From NCBI RefSeq assembly GCF_021347895.1, contig NC_067118.1, positions 13,643,015-13,707,014 on the forward strand: a DNA stretch of 64,000 bases, given 5' to 3'. This DNA comes from Acanthochromis polyacanthus (lineage: Eukaryota > Chordata > Actinopteri > Pomacentridae). Below the pieces are notes generated by a model. The model saw nothing but the letters and a program-made list of their open reading frames with translations. It was not told the DNA's origin and did no database searches. Positions 1-11,640 of the stretch are shown here, one piece after another (the first letter of the stretch is position 1; each line of letters begins with the position of its first letter). A program made the position numbers and the translations under genes.

Positions 1-372
1 ATGAAGTGAACAATATCAATCATCTGCTGGGAAACCTTGAGTCTGGACATTTATGTGGATGTTTTAACATGTACCACCCACCTAAACATTGCAGGTCAAG
101 CAACCTTCCACTCCCCATGGCAACAGCAGTCCTTGCCAGTTGCCACCCTCAGCAGGACAATGCACCCCACACACTCAGGTTCCACCCTCTCCAGATCCAA
201 ATCTTACTGAGCATCTGTGGCATGTGCCAGGATAAACCTGATCTAGGTAGGTCCCACCCTGTCACCATCCCAGTGTTACAGGACATCCCGACAGAGTCAG
301 AGGAGTTGTAGCGGCATAAAGGAGACTAACACAGTATTAGGCTGGAGGTCATAATGTTATGCCTGATCGGTG
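1..372 (+). pseudogene. Tc1-like transposase fossil, 3' end
   Basis: This is the right-hand end of a Tc1-like element cut by the window edge. The DNA keeps the usual order of such elements: a stretch resembling the second catalytic Asp region (CAGCAGGACAATGCACC), a degraded GAGCATCTGTGG stretch that in the family encodes the IEHLW box holding the catalytic Glu, and a terminal segment ending near GCCTGATCGGTGTA. Several frameshifts and a deletion between the two catalytic boxes mean the open frame at 6-311 does not read as transposase. It is a different family from the Tc1 copy that follows. Confidence 0.7.
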
Positions 373-833
373 TATATATTTACTCCACTTTGCACTTGTA
401 GTGATACATTTTCATTAATCACAGCACAAACTAGCAATCATTTCCCAACACAGATCATACAGTGGGTACGGAAAGTATTCAGACCTCTTGAAATTTTTCA
501 CTCTCTGTCATTGCAGCCATTTGCCAAAATCAAAAAAGTTCATTTTATTTCTCATTAATGTACACTCAGCAACCCATCTTGACAGAAAAAAACACAAATG
601 TAGAAATTTTTGCTAATTTATTAAAAAAGAAAAACTGAAATATCACATGGTCATAAGTATTCACACCCTTTGCAGCGACATTCATATTTAACTCACATGC
701 TGTCCAGTTCTTCTGATCCTCCTTGCGATGGTTCTGCTTCTTTATTGGAGTCCAGCTGTGTTTAAATAAACTGATTGGACTTGATTAGGAAAAGCACACA
801 CCTGTCTATATAAGACCTTACGGCTCACAGTGC

Positions 834-2261
834 ATGTCAGAGCAAATAAGAATCATGAGGTCGAAGAAACTGCCCAAGGAGCTCAGAGACAGAATTGTGG
901 CAAGGCACAGATCTGGCCAAGGTTACAAAAGAATTTCTGCAGCACTCAAGGTTCCTAAGAGCACAGTGGCCTCCATAATCCTCAAATGGAAGAAGTTTGG
1001 GACGACCACAACTCTTCCTAGACCTGGCCGTCCAGCCAAACTGAGCAATCGTGGGAGAAGAGCCTTGGTGAGAGAGGTAAAGAAGAACCCAAAGATCACT
1101 GTGGCTGAGCTCCAGAGATGCAGTTGGGAGATAGGAGAAAGTTCTACAAAGTCAACTATCACTGCAGCCCTCCACCAGTCGGGGCTATATGGCAGAGTGG
1201 CCCGAAGGAAGCCTCTCCTCAGTGCAAGACACATGAAAGCCCGCATAGAGTTTGCCAAAAAACACATGAAGGACTCCCAGACTATGAGAAATAAGAATCT
1301 CTGGTCTGATAAGACCAAGATTGAACTTTTTGGTGTTAATTCTAAGCGGTATGTGTGGAGAAAACCAGGCACTGCTCATCACCTGCCCAATACAATCCCT
1401 ACAGTGTAAAATGGTGGTGGGAGCATCATGTTGTGGGGGTGTTTTTTCAGCTGCAGGCAGTGGTGGTTCTAGCCTTATTGACTCCCTAGGCAAGCCAGTC
1501 TGTCGCGCCCAGTCACCGGTAAACACGCACCCCTCTCGCCTTTCCTGTTGACGGGGGGGGTATATACACTATCGGGCCGTCTTCGCCTTCTCCGCCGCAG
1601 CCGCGCATCCCCACGGTCTCGTCGGTCAGAGAGCAGAGGGCGCACCTCTGAGTCTTGACCTGAAGAGGGCGCCATTTGTTATGTAACGTAACACCATCAG
1701 AATGTCAATGGATGCTTACTCAGCTGTGTGCTTATGAAGGGAATTGTATTTAATGATTTTTTTCCCCCTTCATCATGAAGCCCCCTTGAGTTTGCTGCCC
1801 TAGGCGGCCGCCTAGTTGGCTTGTGCAAAAATCCGCCACTGGCTGCAGGGGCAGGACAACTGGTTGCAATTGAAGGAAGGATGAATGCAGCCAAGTACAG
1901 AGATATCCTGGAGGAAAACCTCTTCCAGAGTGCTCAGGACCTCAGACTGGGCCGAAGGTTCACCTTTCAACAGGACAATGACCCTAAGCACACAGCTAAA
2001 ATAACACAGGAGTGGCTTCAGAACAACTCTGTGACCGTTCTTGACTGGCCCAGCCAGAGCCCTGACCTAAACCCAATTGAGCATCTCTGGAGAGACCTCA
2101 AAATGGCTGTCCACCAACGTTCAGCATCCAACCTGACAGAACTGGAGAGGATCTGCAAGGAAGAATGGATCCCCAAATCCAGGTGTGAAAAACTTGTTGC
2201 GTCAGTCCCAGGAAGACTCATGGCTGTACTAGCTGAAAAGGGTGTTTCTACTCAATACTGA
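834..2261 (+). pseudogene. Tc1 transposase, broken by a stop and a MITE
   Basis: In life this protein cuts and pastes its element at TA sites. The first part (834-1409) reads through a paired helix-turn-helix DNA-binding region with a GRPAK linker and reaches the first catalytic Asp in LWSDKTKIEL. It stops at a TAA at 1407-1409, where the family normally continues. A hAT MITE then interrupts the gene at 1458-1841. The remainder is open from 1854 to 2261, with the second Asp in QQDNDPKH and the Glu in PDLNPIEHLW, i.e. a DD34E triad, ending STQY. The reading resumes right after the duplicated insertion site, so the MITE entered a gene that was otherwise recognisable. The protein cannot be made from this copy. 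Confidence 0.92.
1458..1841. mobile_element. hAT-type MITE nested in the Tc1 transposase gene
   Basis: The ends are imperfect inverted repeats (CAGTGGTGG at 1458 and CCGCCACTG ending 1841). They are flanked by a perfect 8-bp direct repeat GCTGCAGG at 1450-1457 and 1842-1849, the hAT signature. The 384-bp interior encodes nothing recognisable; it includes a G7 run and a GC-rich part around 1560-1680. It is a non-autonomous element, younger than the Tc1 host copy. Confidence 0.88.
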
Positions 2262-2454
2262 GCACAGGGTCTGAATACTTATGATCATGTGATATTTCAG
2301 TTTTTCTTCTACATTTCTGTTTTTTTCTGTCACGATGGGGTGCTGAGTGTACATTAATGAGAAATAAAATGAACTTTTTTGATTTTGGCAAATAGCTGCA
2401 ATAACACAGAGTGAAAAATTTCAAGGGGTCTGAATACTTTCCATACCCACTGTA

Positions 2455-3995
2455 GGTTACAACCAACTGAGCACAGCCTGAACGCCTCCAACATACTACA
2501 TGCCACTTGAAAGTGTGTAAAGCACTTGAATAAAGAGGAGAAAGACAGAAGAGACGATGAATTGAGTTGGTTTCAGATGGCTGCTTTTGCATATTTTTCC
2601 CAAAAAGTAAAATCTTAGAATTTCCTTTGACATTTCTCCAATCCGTTACTCAAGAAAATTTCTGCCACAGATTGCACAATACTGCTTAGGTGTCCGGCTG
2701 TTCATTCAAATAACCCTTTACACATTGTTTATTCCACATCAGTCACATGCCTACAGCATGCATATAGAACAATGCTTAGCATCACTTAACAAGATGACTG
2801 CAAGTTACCCACTTACTTGGTATCTTTGAATGTACTCAGCCAATTATTTTAGTTGGTGAGGATGCCACACTCATCCTCAAAGTAAAAAAGTATATATACA
2901 CTAAAACAGCTGTTCGTCCACCAAATAATCAACTGTTCATAAATTTAGCAAATATGGTAATGTGGTGAAGCACAAAAATGCAATTTAGTCCAATAGGGCT
3001 TCTTTAGATTCAACAAGAACTAATGCCCGATAATATCACTTTGAATTCCCTGCTTTACATTGTTTAGTTGCAACTGCGCAGTATTTCCTGGAGTTGACCT
3101 GCTATGTCTACTACAGATTCAGAAGAACATATTCCCTCTGCCTTGGAGTGTGGCACATATTTGTCAAATGTCAGGGTAAGCATGGTTTACAAGAGGGTAC
3201 ACATACCACTGGTGCCTCAATTTTAGAATAATTCTTATGTATTTCAGCTTCAGTGTCATGATTGCACTTCAGTATTTAGGCTCAGGAGGGACATCAAACA
3301 ACTACAATTTAACTTGACATTAATGCAGACTGGGATATTATTTAGAAAGTGTGACATCATTAAAAGGAAAATATTTCACTGACTGGCTGAACATTTTGCA
3401 GACAGAAACCTGCATTAGACAACGTAGTTTAAGACTCATGACATTTCTGTCTTGGTATATGAGCTTCCACTGTAACCTACAGGCCATTTTATTTAAGAAC
3501 CCAATTGCACTTGGTGTCAATCATTTTTAAGGCACAAGGTTAGTAGATGGTTCAGTGTAGCGTCACCTGTTGTTCATAATTATTATCATCAGTACAATGA
3601 TGCTTTCACCGTAAAACACTGGTACACACACAGTACAGCAGTCTGTGCCACAGCTGACTACATTACAAATGCTGAGGAAGAGCAGGCCTATACTGGGGCT
3701 TAAATCGACAAACAGAAATCAACAAATGTCATTAACCTGGTTCACATCCAGTCAGCTTTCAGAGACACTGGCACTAACAGCCAGCTACACATCATCTGCT
3801 GTACAGTTTAAGTGATTGTTAACTGGATGTTGGAAGTACACTGTTGTGGTGTGGTTTGCAAACATTTCTTGTCCCAGAGTTTTGGAATCATCAGATTTTA
3901 GGTCATTTGCTGCTCCTTGTGATTTTGGATTCTTCACAGTTCAGTAAGTCGGAGTCCCTTTATCCACTGGAGTCCACATCCATGTAATAAACAAG
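2455..3995 (-). other. stk35: Predicted 3'-terminal UTR exon of stk35
   Basis: No ORF of note lies here and no repeat family was recognised. On the minus strand a strong acceptor (pyrimidine-rich run then TGCAG) ends at 3996, so an exon would begin at 3995 and run toward lower coordinates. Candidate AATAAA signals on the minus strand lie at 2728-2733 and 3488-3493. The matching donor is the consensus CAG/GTAAGC at 17987/17986, just after the stk35 stop. Joining the two is an inference from splice signals only; the true 3' end is unknown. Confidence 0.4.
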
Positions 3996-4174
3996 CTGCA
4001 GAGACAGAAAGTATTAATAGGTCAGCATGAAGCAACAAAAGCAATGCTTCATAAAGACAGATTACATTAACTCCATAGCTTACTCTAATGTTATACAGTA
4101 TTGTTCAAGCATGGGGAAAAACAGCCAACACTTTAAGAATTACTAAACTTAGCATTAGTAGTATTAATACAGTG

Positions 4175-4710
4175 CAGGGTTCTCGCTAGCGCGTTTCAGC
4201 GTAATGGGCTGTTACGCGGTCAGTTTAAAAGATTACGCTGTGATTAGGGCCGCTACGCTGCCTTTCAAGTTGTGGTATTGTGCTTTGAGAACATTTGCTT
4301 GCGTAATATTTCCATATTTATGTGAGAAAACTTCTTTATTGGGGCAGTTGGCGCTGTGAAAGAGAGTTATTTTGACAGATAATGCCATGTGCGACTGGGT
4401 GCCTATCTGGGTTAATTTATGTCTCCCCACCTCAGCCGTACTTTCCTGTCAATTGACCCATTCCTGTCTAAAATTAAGAGTCGCTTCCAATCTCAGGGTT
4501 ACAATTAGCATGTCTCGGTTGTTTCCGTGATGCCATGTATGGTGAATAGTGACCTAAATCACGAGCATTTGGAGCATCTGCGTGACGCTCATTGGCTGAC
4601 ATCTGGGCCGGCCGCTTGCGAGATTTAATGAAGGCTCTGTGCGTGCGCATAGTGTCGGGCCGTCCCGACCTGCCGTTACGCTGTAAAATAAAATCCTGGT
4701 GAGAACCCTG
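4175..4710. mobile_element. DNA transposon with 5-bp target duplication
   Basis: The ends are CAGGGTTCTC and its complement GAGAACCCTG. The direct repeat CAGTG occurs immediately outside at 4170-4174 and 4711-4715. Removing the insert and one CAGTG restores the normal left end of the Tc1-like element. The interior (536 bp, CpG-containing) encodes nothing recognised. A 5-bp duplication with CAGGG ends suggests a hAT-like group with short duplications, but the superfamily is uncertain. Confidence 0.72.
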
Positions 4711-5042
4711 CAGTGCTGAGAAAAAGTATCTGTACACCTCCGACAGATATCTTCCATTTTTTGCATATTTGTCACATTTAAACATTTCAGATCATCAAAC
4801 TAATTTTAATATAAGACAAAGATAACCCAAGAAAACACAAAATGCAGTTTTGAAATGATGATTTTGTTTTTTGAATGAAAAATGCTGTCCAGCCCACCTT
4901 GCCCCATGTGAAAAGTAATTGCCCCCTTTGCTACCAAATGGCCAAATTCATTTGGCAGCTGGGGTCAATTTCACCAGCTTAAGTCTCATATGATTACTGC
5001 TAGGCTTGTTGAATCTAAACATCACTAAATAGAACCTGTCTC

Positions 5043-5342
5043 AAATTGTGAAGTAGCTAAATGGCCTCAAAAAGCAGCACATGATGCCACATTCTAAAGA
5101 GATGCAAAAACAGATTTGAGACAACAATTGACATTTATCAGTCAATTGTGAAGTAGCTAAATGGCCTCAAAAAGCAGCACATGATGCCACATTCTAAAGA
5201 GATGCAAAAACAGATTTGAGACAACAATTGACATTTATCAGTCAATTGTGAAGTAGCTAAATGGCCTCAAAAAGCAGCACATGATGCCACATTCTAAAGA
5301 GATGCAAAAACAGATTTTAGACAACAATTGACATTTATCAGT
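5043..5342 (+). repeat. Three tandem 100-bp copies within the Tc1 element
   Basis: A unit beginning CAATTGTGAAGTAGCTAAAT recurs at 5043, 5143 and 5243 with a 100-bp period. The copies are nearly identical; differences include AAATTG in the first and TTTTAG for TTTGAG in the third. The unit covers the region that in related Tc1 elements holds the transposase start codon. Confidence 0.93.
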
Positions 5343-5617
5343 CTGGAAGGAGTTACAAAGCCATTGCTAAGGCTTTGGGACTCCAGAGAACCACAGAGAG
5401 ACATTATCTACAAATGGAGAATGGAACAATGCACAATGAAGCTTCCCAGATCGACCTACGAACATTTCTCCAAGAGCACATCGATATCTAATCCAAGAGG
5501 TCACAAAACCCAGACGAACACCAAAAGATCTGCAGACCTCACTGGTCTTAGTTAAGGTCCGTCTATATGATTCAACATCACGGAAGACACTGTGAGAGAC
5601 AAATACGGTATCCATGC

Positions 5618-5665
5618 TTTTTGGTCAGTAGTGGTTTTAAGGCGAAAGCCACTACTGACCAAAAA
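5618..5665. repeat. Perfect 17-bp-stem hairpin in the Tc1 element
   Basis: The arm TTTTTGGTCAGTAGTGG (5618-5634) is the exact reverse complement of 5649-5665, with a 14-nt loop. The right arm corresponds to normal Tc1 sequence; the left arm replaces what should precede it. Confidence 0.9.
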
Positions 5666-5814
5666 ATAAGATAAACGGTTGCAAAGAAAATATCCACATG
5701 AGCCCCGAGACTTTGGATTAACATCCTGTGGACTGAAAAGGGAAACTCTTTGGAAGACATGGGTCCATCACATCTGGCATAAAACTAATACTGCATTCCA
5801 CAGAAGAACATTAA

Positions 5815-6349
5815 TCCCTTAAGCTTCAGTGTACCACCGGCGGTACACCTACTAATTTGCATAGGAATTTCAAGAATGTCCGACGGCTGCAAACGCGATT
5901 ATACAAACACTATACGCCGATGGAAAGCTTAGATTCTCATGAATCCGCCAGTATAAACCACTTTCAGATGCGATTACCACAGCGGATGAGAAAAACACAT
6001 TTGTCCGACAAAAACGAATGTTCATCCATCCGTTCTCTATACACGGCTTCAACGCACACAGCGCGACTCACATTTCCGGGTTTATTATTACACACAAAAA
6101 AAAAAGATTCCACAAAAAACGGCCATAATCCAACCTTTTACATCCAGATGACACAAGCCAGTAAACTATTTTATCCAAAACATGTCCTGAAATCGGTATA
6201 AAATCCCCGAATCGGTCATTTTCAAGGAAATGCACCTCGCGATGCCCATCCAATATTCCCTGTATTTTTCGTAATTTTTTTTATTTAAAAATAGAATATT
6301 AGCGATTTTTTGTACTGAAAACGGCTGGAATCGACTGAAGCTTAAAGGG
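5815..6349. mobile_element. piggyBac-like MITE, copy 1
   Basis: It is flanked by TTAA on both sides (5811-5814 and 6350-6353). The near-perfect terminal inverted repeats read CCCTTAAGCTTCAG on the left and CCCTTTAAGCTTCAG on the right strand. A near-palindrome at 5829-5848 (GTGTACC...GGTACAC) lies just inside the left end. It interrupts the Tc1-like transposase remnant. The open frames inside are shared with the other copies but contain no DDD transposase domain, so I treat it as non-autonomous. Confidence 0.87.
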
Positions 6350-8653
6350 TTAATACAGACAGTGAAACCTGGTGTTGGTAGTGTGATGGTTTGGGGCTGC
6401 TTTACCGGATGACTTGGCATAATTGATGGAGCCATGAATTTTGCTCTCTATCAAAACATTCTCCTGGTAAATATACACCATCAGTTCATGACCTAAAGCT
6501 CAACACAAATGGATTAGGCAACTTGACAATGAGCCAAAGCACACAAACAAGTCAACCTCTGAATGGTTAAAAAAAAAAAAAAGGACAAGACTGATCTCAA
6601 GCTGTAACAAAAAAAGTGCTCAGAGACCACAGTACTTCACCCAGGCTGCTCAGTGGTTGTATCATTTCCAACAGCTGAAATCTTGAAATAATCTGTGGCA
6701 GAAATCATGGCCATGAATCTGGCCATTTAATATAGATATACTCACAAAGAAAATGACCTTGTGCTGAGCACAGGCACGTGTTAAGGACAGATACCGAATC
6801 GCGTGACCTAAATATGCAACGGGCGGCGGGAATTGATGGGACTCAGAAACACCCTCACAATTTAATGAATTGATCCTCATATCATTTTCGATCAGTAAGT
6901 CCTGTTAAGTCCGCAATGGTTGGTTTTTAGTAGGATCACAATCACGTGATCGTCAGCAGGTAGTGTTCACTTGTAATCATAGATACAGTGACACCATGTC
7001 ATTATTCCGCAATGATACAGACATTTTTAACAAATCCGTGGATCCAGACTATAAGTCACATCACTGCCAAAATCTAATCGTTTAGTCCTTGTATCATCCC
7101 CATCTTCTGTGCTGGATTTCGTCCTCGGCTGGCATCTGGTTGGTACGCTGCCACAGGTCTGCGTTGCTGATGGTGTCGGGCCAGCGCATCTAGAGGATCC
7201 CACTTTCTTGTCCAGGTTTGGAACCGGCCATGGCGGAGTTAATTAGTTTTTACCGGGGTGATGTGGGTTTTCTAGCAATCTTCAATACATCACCATTCAA
7301 AAACGGCATTTTGTGTTTTGTGTGTCATCTCTGTCTAAAATTCAATACGCATAAATATTAGTTTGATGATCTAGAACATTTAAATGTGACAAATATCCAG
7401 AAATAGAAGACATTGGGATGGGGGCAAATACTTCTTAGCATCAGACTTTACACATTACAGTTGAAAAAATAGATACAGTTATGACTGTTTGCGACCTTTG
7501 TTAAATGCAGTAAAATTAGCTTGTTGTTCAAGTGAGTCAGAGATATTGGCAATGAATTCTACAGTACAGAAAGAAAAGTACTGCAATTAATCTATAACTA
7601 AAATTTATATGGAAAAACAGTATTAGCATACACTAAATATTTAATGACTTGAACAGGATCAGCCTAATCATCACAAAAAATAGTCAAGTCCACATGGGAA
7701 GAGAAAACTAAATGTAGTTTTCCATATAAAGTAATTCTTTGTGATTAATAAAAAGAACACCTACACTTCTAGCATAATCAGTTCATATATGATAAATATA
7801 TCAACATTTTACATCAATTAGATCTGATGTATACTTGATTTAAAGCATGACCACAGATACTCTGTCCTGACAGTCTGGCATACTGCATCATCATTAAAAA
7901 AACAAATACAGACAGCAATGCCTCGACAAAGCCACTGGGGTCACTAGTGGTGTCACGGCAGAAATATGCCCTGCTTCTGAATCTACCTCCAGCAAAACGA
8001 CAATCCCGTCTAACACCTTAGTTCAGCACTGTGCTCTAATAATAGCCCAAAGACTGGCATGACACAACTCTGGCTAGCAGCAGTTTGTTCCTCTTACCAT
8101 AGGTTGCATAACACAACACATGGCATTAACACAAGTGGGTCAGCTTAGCAGGAAGCACGCAGGTTACAGACACTGACTGAAGAATCAAATGAAGACATGC
8201 GTATGTCACTGTTAAGAATGAGCATTTTGAGTGCAACACAACTGTACTGTAAAAATATGCTAAACTACTCACTATGTGGTGCTACTGGGGAAAAGAGCCC
8301 TTCATCAGAAGACAAATTAATTCAGATGTAGGTTGAATCGTCATAAAAGCATTCCACTGAATTCTAGGGCTGATCTTACTTATTGAAATATTTTACCATT
8401 GCCATGGTAAGCAAAACCCAAGGCAGCATTTTTTTTAAAGGTTGATAGGCACGATCTATTTTATACACCCATCTGAAAGTGCTCTGTAAATAAAATATGT
8501 TTGTAGAATGAACTATTATCACTATCACGAAAGTCCACAGCCTATGAAATAAGACATAGTAGTACAACATTATTTATTAAGCATTAATAGTATTTTTATT
8601 CTCAGAGGAGGACATTTAATTTTGTCTCTCATCTAACATTACCAGCACTGACA

Positions 8654-8709
8654 CTGTAAACCAACATATGGTCACGTGCCGCTGCAGGTGACCATATGAT
8701 GGTTTACAG
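8654..8709. repeat. 22-bp-arm inverted repeat (hairpin)
   Basis: Positions 8654-8675 and 8688-8709 are reverse complements with a single mismatch, separated by the 12-nt loop GTGCCGCTGCAG. An E-box CACGTG lies at the arm-loop border. It is not part of any element I recognise. Confidence 0.85.
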
Positions 8710-11079
8710 CTTTAAGACTATGCAGACAATATGTTGAAAAATGTAATCATCTAGACACATGACACATGATCTGAAATAACAGCAAACATTGCAAAAATTA
8801 ACTCCAAAAGTTGTGTGCTCATAATCACAAATCTGCAACAAGATTGGTGAGTGACCTGAAAACTGTAAGTTGCAGCTTGACCAAGTTGGAAATGGGTCAT
8901 TCCACCTCTAATAATAAAATTGTAAGAACAATTTTCCCTTAATCGTCTTTGATTTGCCTGAAAATGTATTATAAACATATGTATAAAGATAGTTAAATTT
9001 TACCTTGAGATATTTAATTCTGAGATAAATTTTGCATAAGAGAAAATCTTATCTATTGTGACACCAGGTTTACTGTTGTGCTTTCTATTTAAGAAAAAAC
9101 TTACACCATATTCCATAAATCATAAACGTTTGCAGGCTAAACATTACAACTCTACAGAGACGGGTCCATGAGTGAGTGAAGTCTTGACAATTAGCTGAAC
9201 AACAAGTCTTTACACTGCAGAGATTACAACTAGTAAGTTAAAAAAAAATGACTTGACTGACTAGCAAAGAGCGCTGACAATGGTACTACTGGAGTTGTCA
9301 ACAATTTTCCAATTCCAGCAAGTTTTTCCTGCACTCATAAAACAATGTTTGCTGTTTGTTTTTTTCTCATATACACACTTCAGTCAGCCAGGGTCTGTTC
9401 TATGGTCTGAATTCTGACTGCTGGTGACAGCTGAACCCTGATAAAGCTAATACGGCACAATATGCAAACATTTAAACCCCTCTTTTGTCAAACTACAGCT
9501 GTCAGAACATTCATCTTGTATATACTGCTCTGTTGAAGTTATCCATACCACACAAATAAACAAAATGAAGGAAACAAGGAGAAGGTGGATGCTCAGCCGA
9601 CTCCAGAACAATTGAGGTCTACAGCCTCTTCAGCCACCCTACCAGCATTTGTTGTTGCATAACCCAAAGGCAGACTACCTCATTAAAAACCTACAGAAAC
9701 CAGTATCTTTGGGGAAGTGGTGGGGGTTTCTTGTGAACTTGGGACACCATGGCAACTCTATTATTACTAGTTAGAGAGAAAGTGTTGGCATTTTATGAGC
9801 TCTGGGTAGCTTTGGGACTGTGAAGCATGGAAACCAACACATTCCATGTGGCTGGCTTTCTTGAACACTGTTCATTACCGTATATAAGTTTAGGTGTGTA
9901 AATCCAAGAGGCTTACAATGCTGAACTGGCAAAGCATTTCCAGCAAATGTAAAGAACCAAACAAATAAAAAGATGATGTTTGAGGATCACCAGCTCCCAG
10001 GCTGACAGAGACCCCACCTTAAAGAGGGAGGAGAGAGGAATAAGAGGAACGAACAGTGTGGCAGGGTAAGGAGGGGGCAGGCAAGGCATTTATAGCATAT
10101 GGCAGAAAGGGCAGTGTTTGAGGTGTGATACTGCTCTTGAACTTATGCTAAAATTCTTACCTTCATTCAATGAAATTATTAATTATTCATAGATGCTGGA
10201 AGAGTGCTGCTGAGGACAGAGGATCCTGGATGTTTTAGATTGTGGAGCCTGTCTCACAAGGGCAAAAAAGGTTCTTCACGATGAAGAAGTGATGATGAAA
10301 AGAGGCCCAGGCAGTTGCAAATTAGCATTGCCTCAAGTGACCTGCTTAACACCTGTGGGACGTATATTCTTTCATACTAGTTTGCATCTGATACATTTAA
10401 GTGAAACTACTGAACATTTTAGCAAACTATTTTCTTGTATTATTGTCTATTGTATTGATCAAGTCTCAATCACCAGTTTGATAGAGATTGTTTTATTGCC
10501 CAGGCTGACATGAGCATCACTAATACAAGGCAAATAGATAATGTTCAAATGTCAGCAGAACTGTACTGGGAAGAGTAGCAAACTGACAATGAGAGGGGGT
10601 ACAAAAAAATCCCTGAACATGATGACAATTAAAAACAAGCACTTTCAAGGAATGCTTGCAGCCTCTTCTGGGTACTGCTAAAAGAGAGTAGAGCTGCTAC
10701 TAATATCAGATTCTTTTCTATTGCTGCAAGTAAATATTGTGAAAAAATTTAATATTTTTCATGTTATTAAAGAAATGGAAATTTTATATATTATTAAGTA
10801 TATATTTTTAGTGAAATATTTCAAGTGTTTTATGTTTGAATCTTGATGACTATATCTTACGCCCTCGTAAAAATACAGAAATCGAGCATCTCAAGTTATT
10901 AGAATATTGAACATTTCTATACAGACCTCATACTCCCATAGTCTCTCCTACTTCACACTTCCTTTGTAAAAAGGGTTAATGACATTGACATCAACATGGC
11001 TTCATCAATACCTCTTCCAACATCAGGAATCAATGAACCCCCCTCAATCTCCCCCACCTGCCTGTCTCTTTCCAGCTGC

Positions 11080-11640
11080 TAGGTGAAGAGACAGCTGGAC
11101 AGACTGCGCCATAACAAAGCTACAGGTCCAGATATATCAACTCCAGGGTCCTGAAGGCCGACCAGCTGAGCAAGATTTTACAGCACCTCTTTAAACTTTG
11201 GCCATGCCAGGAGAAGGTTCCTTTGACAGACATCCTACATTTTAGGGTACCAAATAAAATTTCTCTATCTGTCAATAATAATTACATATGGGTTGCCTTA
11301 ACAACTCACACTATGAAAGCCCTGGAGAGATTGGTTTTAGCCCACCCCCGGCCTTAGGTAGACACATCCCTGGATCCATTACAGTTTGTCCACCAAGGAC
11401 AGTTTGGTGTTCAGGTTGCCATCATTTACCTGCTTCATTGAGCCCATTCTCATCTAGAAAAAGTTGGCATTACTTTCAAAATCGTTTTATAGCGACTAGC
11501 ATAATCCAGCCTATCCTGCCATGAGAGAAGCGCCATGAAATGCAGGCCTGACACCTTCACATTTTCCTGGATTATTGACAACCTAATATCTGTTACAAAA
11601 AACTCAACTGCATCATTCATGTAATTCTGTCTTCCTTAAG
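11080..11640 (+). pseudogene. LINE reverse-transcriptase fossil
   Basis: Broken frames read LDRLRHNKATGPD, then (after a frameshift) ADQLSKILQHLFKLWP, then MKALERLVLAH, SLDPLQFVH and HSHLEKVGITF, in the order found in the fingers and palm of fish CR1/L2/Rex1-type reverse transcriptases. Several frameshifts and in-frame stops are present, and the catalytic F-A-D-D block is missing or unrecognisable. It is an old 5'-truncated remnant; the exact clade cannot be settled by eye. Confidence 0.65.

Larger units (their letters stand above)
460..2452 (+). mobile_element. Tc1/mariner transposon with long inverted repeats
   Basis: The outer ends are mirror images: CAGTGGGTACGGAAAG at 460 and its complement ending CCATACCCACTG at 2452. 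Each is flanked by a TA dinucleotide (458-459 and 2453-2454), the Tc1/mariner target. The inverted repeats extend about 190-210 bp inward (roughly 460-670 and 2262-2452), as in the IR/DR group of fish elements such as Sleeping Beauty relatives. The span is 1993 bp, longer than the usual 1.6 kb because a 384-bp hAT MITE with its 8-bp duplication sits inside. Both ends are present, but the transposase is broken. Confidence 0.93.
4170..7440 (+). mobile_element. Rearranged Tc1-like element (second family)
   Basis: The left end CAGTG at 4170 follows TA (4168-4169) and continues at 4716 after an insertion. The right end near 7440 keeps GGGGGCAAATACTTCTTA. In between, fragments follow the order of a fish Tc1 transposase: a start region, a helix-turn-helix stretch (from about 5343), the first-Asp region (about 5700-5810) and a later GTGTGATGGTTTGGGG stretch (about 6381). 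Four rearrangements interrupt it: a 5-bp-TSD transposon, a 100-bp triplication, a hairpin inversion and a piggyBac-like MITE. From about 6600 to 7200 the sequence diverges and may hold a further, unidentified repeat. No intact protein can be read. Confidence 0.75.

Noticed and set aside
5857..6201. 114-codon frame in the piggyBac-like MITE, repeated at 13560-13853
   Set aside because: It lacks piggyBac transposase motifs, changes length between copies and is disrupted in the third copy.
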